Part shown: in pieces, positions 13,741 to 19,142 of the stretch
How the letters are laid out: each line of letters begins with the position of its first letter
Position numbering within the stretch: the stretch's first letter is position 1
Origin: an uncultured Alphaproteobacteria bacterium
Lineage (GTDB): Bacteria > Pseudomonadota > Alphaproteobacteria > UBA7985 > CAJQQZ01
Assembly (NCBI GenBank): GCA_905480445.1
Contig: CAJQQJ010000378.1
Span: forward strand, 1 to 19,142
DNA: 19,142 nt
Reading direction: 5' to 3'
The notes under the pieces: generated by a model
Told to the model about the DNA's origin: nothing
Seen by the model: only the letters and a program-made list of their open reading frames with translations
Databases searched by the model: none
Made by a program: the position numbers and the translations under genes

Positions 13741-14814
13741 ATGACAGAACGCTTTTCTTCCAATCAACTTGGTATCGGGCCTTACAACCCTTTGATGGAG
13801 AAATTGCCTTCGCCGCTTCTTTCGATTGACGGTAACCTTCAAGTTCTATGGGCTAATCAAGCAGCTCGGAAACTCTTTGGCGGTCTGCCTGATGGTCGTT
13901 GCCTCGATGACCTTATTGACGTTGATGCAGAAGAGCTAAAGAAAATACGCGCCGAAAGCCGCAATGATTCAAGTGACAAACCCCATCTCATAGTTAAGCA
14001 AGGACGAACATCGGTTAGAGAATTAGAAATTCGTTTTGTACATCTGCCATCTGTAAGCCAGCAAAACGATAGTTCCGTAGTGGTTATCTACGATCTCACC
14101 CCCCACACGCAATTGGATAAGACCCGCGCGGATTTCATAGCCAACGCAAGTCATGAACTTAGAACCCCTTTGGCCAGTCTCGTTGGTTTTATTGAAACCC
14201 TACAAGGACCAGCCAAAGACGATGTTGAGGCACGAGAGCAGTTTTTGTCTATCATGGCAGACCAAACCCGGCGGATGACAAGACTCGTTGAAGACCTCAT
14301 GTCTCTGTCCAAAATTGAGATGAATGAGTACGAGGCACCCGATGACTCTGTTGAGCTCGGCTCACTTCTTAAAGGGGTAGCGAGTTCGCTCGCTATTCAA
14401 GCCCAGGCCAAGAGGGTGGATATAAAAGTAACTGGAGACCTGGAAAAGGTGGTGATTGGAGATTTCGACCAGATCGAACAGATCTTCTTTAACCTTATAG
14501 AAAACGCGATAAAGTACGGCGATGAAGATTCAACCGTTTTGATCGACGTGGTTCAAGTCGATTTAATATCAAACATGATAGGAATAAAGATTACTGACCA
14601 GGGTCACGGTATTCCGAAAAAATACCTAGACCGATTGACAGAGCGATTTTTCAGAGTTGATAAAGCACGGTCTCGCTCGCTCGGGGGCACCGGGTTGGGT
14701 CTGGCGATTGTTAAACACATCATCAATCGCCATCGCGGCCACTTATTAATCGACTCCGAGGAAGGTGTCGGCAGTACTTTTGAAGTTCGACTGCCCCTAA
14801 AACTAGCTGTTTAG
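13741..14814 (+). CDS. phoR: Phosphate-regulon sensor histidine kinase PhoR, without membrane segment
   Basis: Autophosphorylating kinase, and probably phosphatase, partner of PhoB. I place the start at ATG 13741 (357 residues). The frame stays open upstream to GTG 13627, but those 38 extra residues are not conserved-looking and would overlap the pstS leader. Domains: PAS-like sensor at about 20-125 (PSPLLSIDGNLQVLWANQAARKLFG), dimerisation/phosphoacceptor domain with His138 in ASHELRTPLASLVGF, and an ATPase domain with N-box NLIENAIKYG (Asn255), DQGHGIP and GGTGLGLAIVKHIINRHRGH. No hydrophobic stretch long enough to span a membrane occurs before the PAS region, unlike typical PhoR proteins with N-terminal membrane helices, so it should be cytosolic. 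The ribosome site is weak. The identification rests on kinase domains plus position beside pst and phoB. Confidence 0.9.
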   Translation: MTERFSSNQLGIGPYNPLMEKLPSPLLSIDGNLQVLWANQAARKLFGGLPDGRCLDDLIDVDAEELKKIRAESRNDSSDKPHLIVKQGRTSVRELEIRFVHLPSVSQQNDSSVVVIYDLTPHTQLDKTRADFIANASHELRTPLASLVGFIETLQGPAKDDVEAREQFLSIMADQTRRMTRLVEDLMSLSKIEMNEYEAPDDSVELGSLLKGVASSLAIQAQAKRVDIKVTGDLEKVVIGDFDQIEQIFFNLIENAIKYGDEDSTVLIDVVQVDLISNMIGIKITDQGHGIPKKYLDRLTERFFRVDKARSRSLGGTGLGLAIVKHIINRHRGHLLIDSEEGVGSTFEVRLPLKLAV

Positions 14815-14840
14815 CCTCTTTCTTAGTGCTCGAGTCCCAA

Positions 14841-14872
14841 ATGTCATAAAACTGTAACATTGGCCATCTAAA
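14841..14872 (+). promoter_or_regulatory. Pho box and -10 upstream of pstC
   Basis: ATGTCATAAAACTGTAAC (14841-14858) is an excellent Pho box: half-sites ATGTCAT and CTGTAAC separated by AAAA, very close to the enterobacterial consensus of CTGTCAT repeats with a 4-nt A/T spacer. TCTAAA (14867-14872) lies 8 nt downstream as a plausible -10, with the box itself serving as the -35 region. It would drive pstC-pstA-pstB-phoB under phosphate starvation, separately from phoR, whose stop is 26 nt upstream of the box. Confidence 0.85.
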
Positions 14873-14912
14873 GGCAAACTAGACCCATCCCTAACGGTTT
14901 TGGAGCCGTCAA

Positions 14913-16163
14913 TTGTTTGTACTCGCTGGAATCATTGTTGCTCTCGCAGTTGCTAGCTATTTTCTAGCATTTAGGCGCGCTGGTCACTGGGGCGAAACAC
15001 AGGGACTGAAACACCTCCCGCGTTTCCATGGTAATTTCGTTGTAACCTGGGTTCTGCTTGCCTCCCTCATTGGGTGGGCAGTTGCTACAGCAAGCTTTAT
15101 TTGGGTACGGAAAAAGCCAGAATCATTAGATCCTGCCTTGATCGACATGCTTCTTGCAGACCAACCTTTCTATTCCTTAGCCTTGTCGTTGATCTTTGCT
15201 TCCTTTGCATTTTTGACAGTCTGGTTCTCGACAAAAGCAGGCACCGCTGTACGCCGTTGGTTGGAAACAACCCAGCGCCGCGTTATGCTGGTAGCAGCTA
15301 TGGTGGCGGTTTTGACAACCGTGGGCATTATTGCCTCTCTCGTTTTCGAGGCCTACCGCTTCTTTGAGTTGATCCCAATCCAGGACTTCTTGTTTTGTAC
15401 TCAGTGGAGCCCTCAAACAGCCATTCGATCTGACCAAGTCGCAGCCGCAGGCTCTTTCTGTGTTGCACCTCTTCTTGTTGGAACACTGCTCATCAGTTTT
15501 ATTGCTTTGTTGGTCGCTGTTCCCTTAGGTCTCTATTCAGCCATTTACCTTTCCGAATACGCATCACCGCGGATCAGGACTTGGACTAAACCACTCCTAG
15601 AGATCCTCGCGGGTATCCCAACCGTTGTTTATGGTGTCTTTGCCGCCTTGATCGTTGCGCCTTACTTGAGGGATTCAGGCGCTTACTTTGGCGTTTCTGT
15701 CAGCTCTGAATCAGCTCTCGCAGCTGGATTGGTCATGGGCGTCATGATCATACCTTTTGTAAGTTCATTATCTGACGATGCCATTCAAGCCGTACCGTTA
15801 AGCTTGAGAGAAGGTTCCCTCGGCTTAGGCTCTACGAAGTCTGAAACGATCAAACGTGTCGTGATTCCAGCTGCGCTGCCTGGTATCGTTGGCGGTGTTC
15901 TTTTAGCAGCAAGTCGCGCCATCGGTGAAACAATGATTGTGGTGATGGCGGCTGGTTTGACCGCCAACATGACAGTTAACCCTCTAGAGGCTGTGACAAC
16001 CTTTACAGTGCAAATCGTTGTTCTCTTGGTTGGTGACCAAGAATTCGACAGCGCCAAAACCTTGGCCGCCTTTGCCTTGGGCATTTTCCTATTTATTGTA
16101 ACTTTAGTGCTCAACTATTTCGCCCTGAAAATTGTGCGAGAGTTTAAGGAGCAATACGAATGA
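14913..16163 (+). CDS. pstC: Phosphate ABC transporter permease PstC, with N-terminal extension
   Basis: Inner-membrane permease that pairs with PstA to form the phosphate channel. The start is TTG at 14913: an in-frame stop (TAA 14892-14894) lies just upstream, no ATG is near, and GGAG sits 7 nt before it. The 416 residues exceed the roughly 300-320 of E. coli PstC. Three hydrophobic segments (about residues 1-20, 36-60 and 85-107) precede the ordinary permease core, which starts near residue 120 with a further helix. The core carries the EAA-type coupling loop EGSLGLGSTKSETIKRVVIPAALPGIVGG, which docks on PstB. Long PstC forms of this sort are, as far as I know, usual in alphaproteobacteria. 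The stop overlaps the pstA ATG (ATGA). Confidence 0.94.
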   Translation: MFVLAGIIVALAVASYFLAFRRAGHWGETQGLKHLPRFHGNFVVTWVLLASLIGWAVATASFIWVRKKPESLDPALIDMLLADQPFYSLALSLIFASFAFLTVWFSTKAGTAVRRWLETTQRRVMLVAAMVAVLTTVGIIASLVFEAYRFFELIPIQDFLFCTQWSPQTAIRSDQVAAAGSFCVAPLLVGTLLISFIALLVAVPLGLYSAIYLSEYASPRIRTWTKPLLEILAGIPTVVYGVFAALIVAPYLRDSGAYFGVSVSSESALAAGLVMGVMIIPFVSSLSDDAIQAVPLSLREGSLGLGSTKSETIKRVVIPAALPGIVGGVLLAASRAIGETMIVVMAAGLTANMTVNPLEAVTTFTVQIVVLLVGDQEFDSAKTLAAFALGIFLFIVTLVLNYFALKIVREFKEQYE

Positions 16164-17449
16164 CCCTTTCACAAGAAGCACTCAAAAGAAGAGCCAAAAG
16201 ACGCACTGCGGAAACGCGGTTCCGTTCATATGGTATCATTGCGCTTGGCATTGCAGGGGCCATGCTGCTGACGCTTTTCTTTACTGTTTTCACCACAGGC
16301 ATATCAGCCTTTTGGCGCCATGAGGCTCTCATAGAGTTTCAGCTCACCGAAAAGCGCATGAAGATTGATCCGACCGCTAGCTACAGCGATGCTGATTACG
16401 AAAAGCTAGCTCGAAGTGCGCCTTACAATCTGATTGTTAAAGACGCTATGTATGCCCTCTTCCCCGATGTTAAAAAGCGTAAACACAAAAAACATCTTGG
16501 CAAGATGATCTCCTATGGGGCTGAGATAGCTCTAAGAAATGCAGTTCTCAAGGGTAAGGCCCACGTTGGAGACAACTTCAAGCTGTGGGTACCAGTATCT
16601 GACGATCTCGACACTTTCTTAAAGGGCTATATTGACGCCTCATTACCTGAAAAGAAGCGTCGGGTGAAAGACAACGAGATTGAATGGGTCCACAAACTCC
16701 AGGACAACAAGCTCATTAGAAGCTCCTTTGATTGGGGTTTCTTTACCAGAGCAGATAGCCGTGAACCGGAGATGGCCGGTATGGGTGGTGCAATTAAGGG
16801 TTCCTTCTACCTTCTACTCGTAACTTTTTTGCTATCCGTTCCGATTGGTGTGATGGCCGCGATCTATTTGGAAGAATTCGCCAGGCAGAACAAGTTCACT
16901 GACTTTATTGAAATCAACATCAACAACCTGGCGGCTGTCCCTTCAATCATCTTTGGTCTTCTGGGTTTAGCGATGTTTTTGAATTTCCTTGGGTTTCCAA
17001 GATCTGCGCCGCTCGTTGGGGGCATGGTGTTAAGTCTCATGACATTACCGACGGTGATTATCGCAAGCCGTAATGCCATTGCAGCGGTACCACCGACACT
17101 GCGCGAAGCAGCTATCGGTCTTGGTGCCAGTCCAATGCAAACAGTCCTTCATCATGTGTTGCCAGTCGCCTTGCCTGGTATTCTCACCGGTACAATTCTC
17201 GGCTTGGCTCGTGCCTTGGGTGAAACTGCTCCCTTGATCATGATCGGCATGGTTGCCTTTATCGCGTCGGTGCCTGACTCGATTGTTGATCCCTCCTCTG
17301 CTTTACCGGTTCAGATCTTTCTTTGGGTCGATAGTCCAGAACGTGCCTTTGTTGCGAAATCCAATGCTGCCATTATGGTCATGTTGGGCTTCTTGCTCGT
17401 GATGAATGGAACAGCCGCTTACCTCCGCCATAGAGCAGAAGAACGCTAG
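16160..17449 (+). CDS. pstA: Phosphate ABC transporter permease PstA, with DUF3333-type N-terminal domain
   Basis: Second permease subunit of the Pst importer. The 429 residues are about 130 longer than E. coli PstA. The extra part follows the first membrane helix (about 24-48) and is a hydrophilic region (about 50-205) containing KIDPTASYSDADYEKLARSAPYNLIVKDAMYALFP, which I recognise as the DUF3333 segment of alphaproteobacterial PstA; by topology it should face the periplasm. The permease core follows, with NNLAAVPSIIFGLLGLAMF and the coupling loop REAAIGLGASPMQTVLHHVLPVALPGILTG. The ATG at 16160 is coupled to the pstC stop by a 4-nt overlap and has AAGGAG 8 nt upstream. pstB follows after 12 nt. 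Confidence 0.95.
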   Translation: MTLSQEALKRRAKRRTAETRFRSYGIIALGIAGAMLLTLFFTVFTTGISAFWRHEALIEFQLTEKRMKIDPTASYSDADYEKLARSAPYNLIVKDAMYALFPDVKKRKHKKHLGKMISYGAEIALRNAVLKGKAHVGDNFKLWVPVSDDLDTFLKGYIDASLPEKKRRVKDNEIEWVHKLQDNKLIRSSFDWGFFTRADSREPEMAGMGGAIKGSFYLLLVTFLLSVPIGVMAAIYLEEFARQNKFTDFIEININNLAAVPSIIFGLLGLAMFLNFLGFPRSAPLVGGMVLSLMTLPTVIIASRNAIAAVPPTLREAAIGLGASPMQTVLHHVLPVALPGILTGTILGLARALGETAPLIMIGMVAFIASVPDSIVDPSSALPVQIFLWVDSPERAFVAKSNAAIMVMLGFLLVMNGTAAYLRHRAEER

Positions 17450-17461
17450 GAAACTAAAAGA

Positions 17462-18277
17462 ATGACTTCAGTTAAATTCTCCGTCAATCAGCTAACAGTT
17501 TATTACGCCATCAAGATGGGCATGCAGAATGTCTCAATGGATATCAATGATCGCCAGATAACAGCGCTCATTGGCGCCTCTGGTTGCGGTAAGTCCACGT
17601 TCCTGCGTTGCCTTAACCGTATGAACGATTTGATCCATGTCGCAAAAGTCAGTCGTTGCACTTGGGACGAGGCAAACAAAGCCTTTGTACCAACGGCGGA
17701 CGCAACTGGCGCTGTCTTGATGGACGGTGATGATATCTATGCCCCAACAGTAGATGCTGTTGAGCTTCGCCAAAAGGTGGGCATGGTTTTTCAGAAGCCC
17801 AATCCATTCCCAAAATCAATTTATGACAACGTCGCTTACGGCCCCCGTATTCACGGCCTCGCTGGCACACAGGACGAGCTAGATCAAATTGTTGAAGAGA
17901 GTTTGACAAAAGCAGGCCTTTGGACGGAAGTAAATGATCGCCTGAAACAACCAGGTACATCCTTATCAGGTGGACAACAGCAAAGACTTTGTATTGCTCG
18001 CGCTATTGCAGCTGGTCCCGAAGTTGTTCTAATGGATGAGCCTTGTTCAGCGCTCGATCCAATCGCAACAGGTATCATTGAAGAACTGATGGGTGAGCTC
18101 AAGAAAGACTACACTATTGTTATCGTTACTCACTCAATGTCACAGGCTAGACGTGTTTCTGACCGCACATCCTTCTTTCATTTGGGCGAGTTGGTTGAAA
18201 TGAACGATACTGAGCAGCTTTTCGACAATCCCGAGAATGACCAGACTAAAGGTTTCATTTCAGGCCGCTTTGGTTAA
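17462..18277 (+). CDS. pstB: Phosphate ABC transporter ATP-binding protein PstB
   Basis: Cytoplasmic ATPase driving phosphate uptake. The 271 residues include Walker A GASGCGKST (Lys44 binds ATP), the PstB-specific MVFQKPNPFPKSIYDNVAYGPRIHG after the Q-loop, signature LSGGQQQRLCIARAI, Walker B VVLMDEPCSALDP and the H-loop in VTHSMSQA. The usual VTHNM is VTHSM here, which leaves the catalytic His in place. Between NRMNDLI and VLMDG it carries about 17 extra residues (about 64-80, around SRCTWDEANKAFVP) that I do not remember from E. coli PstB. It is followed by phoB after 29 nt; phoU, the usual next gene, is absent. Confidence 0.96.
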   Translation: MTSVKFSVNQLTVYYAIKMGMQNVSMDINDRQITALIGASGCGKSTFLRCLNRMNDLIHVAKVSRCTWDEANKAFVPTADATGAVLMDGDDIYAPTVDAVELRQKVGMVFQKPNPFPKSIYDNVAYGPRIHGLAGTQDELDQIVEESLTKAGLWTEVNDRLKQPGTSLSGGQQQRLCIARAIAAGPEVVLMDEPCSALDPIATGIIEELMGELKKDYTIVIVTHSMSQARRVSDRTSFFHLGELVEMNDTEQLFDNPENDQTKGFISGRFG

Positions 18278-18306
18278 GGTAGTGACCGAATCTAACGGAG
18301 ACCCTT

Positions 18307-19020
18307 GTGGCCCAGGCAATCGCTAAAAGCGGCACAGAACCTCATTTGTTGGTCGTAGAAGACGAGGAAGCTCTCGTCATTTTGTTGCGCTATAATCTAG
18401 AGCGTGAAGGTTACCAAGTGTCAGTTGCTATGGACGGCGACGATGCTATTTATATGGCCGAAGCCATTGAACCTGATCTGATTCTGTTGGATTGGATGTT
18501 GCCGGGTCGATCTGGGCTTTCCATTTGCCGTGAAATCCGTGCGCACAAGACTCTCAAGAAAACGCCAATCATCATGGTGACAGCACGCGGCGAAGAGCGT
18601 GACATGATCCAAGGTCTGAAGAATGGCGCAGACGATTACGTGCGCAAACCGTTCTCCCCGACCGAACTACTGGCTCGCGTTGAGGCAGTTCTTCGGCGCA
18701 GTGATCCAAAACGTGACATGGATCAGCTAGAGGTTGGTGGTCTGGCACTTGACCGTAATTCTGTAGAAGTCCTTTGGGAAGATACCCCTGTCGCACTCAG
18801 TCTAACTGAACTGCGGTTACTGGAAGTGATGATGGAAAGACCAAACCACGCTTGCAGCCGAGACTTTTTAATTACTCGCGTCTGGGGAGAAAACGACGAA
18901 GTCGACTTCAGAACCGTTGACGTGAACATCCGCCGATTAAGGCAAGCCCTGACAGAATCCGGCGCGCCCGATTTTGTGAGAACCGTACGCGGCATTGGTT
19001 ACGCGCTGAAAGACAGCTAA
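18307..19020 (+). CDS. phoB: Phosphate regulon response regulator PhoB
   Basis: Transcription activator that binds Pho boxes once phosphorylated by PhoR. The 237 residues hold a receiver domain with acidic pocket Glu18/Asp19, phospho-acceptor Asp62 (LILLDWMLPG), Thr92 and Lys114 (DDYVRKPFS), followed by an OmpR/PhoB winged-helix domain (about 140-235) with LTELRLLEVMMERPN, RVWGEN, VDVNIRRLRQAL and the terminal VRTVRGIGYAL. The start is GTG at 18307 with GGAG 6 nt upstream. The position 29 nt after pstB suggests cotranscription from the pstC Pho box, which would make phoB autoregulated; the transcript linkage is inferred. OmpR-family paralogues are similar, but the PhoB assignment is secure from context and the RGIGYAL-type C-terminus. 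Confidence 0.94.
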   Translation: MAQAIAKSGTEPHLLVVEDEEALVILLRYNLEREGYQVSVAMDGDDAIYMAEAIEPDLILLDWMLPGRSGLSICREIRAHKTLKKTPIIMVTARGEERDMIQGLKNGADDYVRKPFSPTELLARVEAVLRRSDPKRDMDQLEVGGLALDRNSVEVLWEDTPVALSLTELRLLEVMMERPNHACSRDFLITRVWGENDEVDFRTVDVNIRRLRQALTESGAPDFVRTVRGIGYALKDS

Positions 19021-19039
19021 ATCGCTTTTGGCTTGCTTG

Positions 19040-19142
19040 TTAACGTGACTTTAACTTCCAACTGTTTTCTCTCAGCATCTCTCGTGACGGATAATCGACC
19101 GTCATAAGTCCACCATCAACGATCAAAGTCTGACCCGTGATG
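19040..19142 (-). CDS. Short-chain dehydrogenase/reductase, C-terminal end only
   Basis: Open minus-strand frame from the window edge to TAA at 19042-19040, encoding about 33 residues. The first read ITGQTLIVDGGLM, the strongly conserved C-terminal strand and turn of classical SDR oxidoreductases (usually TGQ-x-hydrophobic-x-VDGG). About 20 mostly polar residues follow. The rest of the gene, including the TGxxxGxG cofactor motif and YxxxK active site, lies beyond 19142, so the substrate cannot be inferred. It converges on phoB with only 19 nt between stop codons and no visible terminator. Confidence 0.75.
   Translation of the reverse strand, partial: ITGQTLIVDGGLMTVDYPSREMLRENSWKLKSR

Noticed and set aside
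19021..19039. Terminator between convergent phoB and the SDR gene
   Set aside because: The 19-nt gap has no stable inverted repeat or T-run that I can identify.

Overview
The window looks like part of an alphaproteobacterial chromosome. The gene content fits: a CbiG-CobJ fusion, a fused CbiE-CbiT (CobL), a PstA with the long periplasmic insert, and PhoR/PhoB beside pst genes. Base composition is moderate (a little under 50% G+C by eye), so this is not one of the very GC-rich groups. I cannot name a genus. I see no mobile elements, CRISPR arrays, tRNA or rRNA genes.

Positions 1-12428 hold an almost complete corrin-ring pathway in four blocks of alternating strand. They are: the 3' part of cobQ (+); cobA-cobB-cbiB (-); cbiD-cobK (+); and cbiX-cobH-cobL-cobI-cbiG/cobJ-cobM (-). 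Within blocks the genes are coupled by 4-13 nt overlaps or gaps of 4-7 nt. Where blocks converge, the coding ends overlap (39 nt for cobQ/cbiB, 24 nt for cobK/cobM). CbiX, CbiD and CbiG occur without CobG, CobF or CobNST in view, so the route is of the cobalt-early ('anaerobic') type even though most family members carry cob names. CobA makes precorrin-2 and CbiX inserts cobalt into sirohydrochlorin. CobI, CobJ, CobM, CbiG, CbiD, CobK, CobL and CobH then build the ring, CobB and CobQ amidate side chains, and CbiB attaches the aminopropanol arm. The precorrin-2 dehydrogenase, adenosyltransferase and lower-ligand genes are not in view; some may lie left of the window, where cobQ continues.

Positions 12528-19020 hold the phosphate-starvation regulon. 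pstS (-) is divergent from phoR-pstC-pstA-pstB-phoB (+). A strong Pho box precedes pstC and a weaker one precedes pstS, each 8 nt before a -10-like hexamer. PstS, PstC, PstA and PstB form the high-affinity phosphate importer, and PhoR and PhoB the two-component system. Two things stand out: there is no phoU between pstB and phoB, and PhoR has no N-terminal membrane segment.

The last 103 bases hold the C-terminus of a short-chain dehydrogenase/reductase on the minus strand, converging on phoB. Nothing here is a clearly new system. The best second-look items are the long CbiX with an MxCxxC motif and a histidine-rich tail, the soluble PhoR together with the missing phoU, and the pair of Pho boxes.
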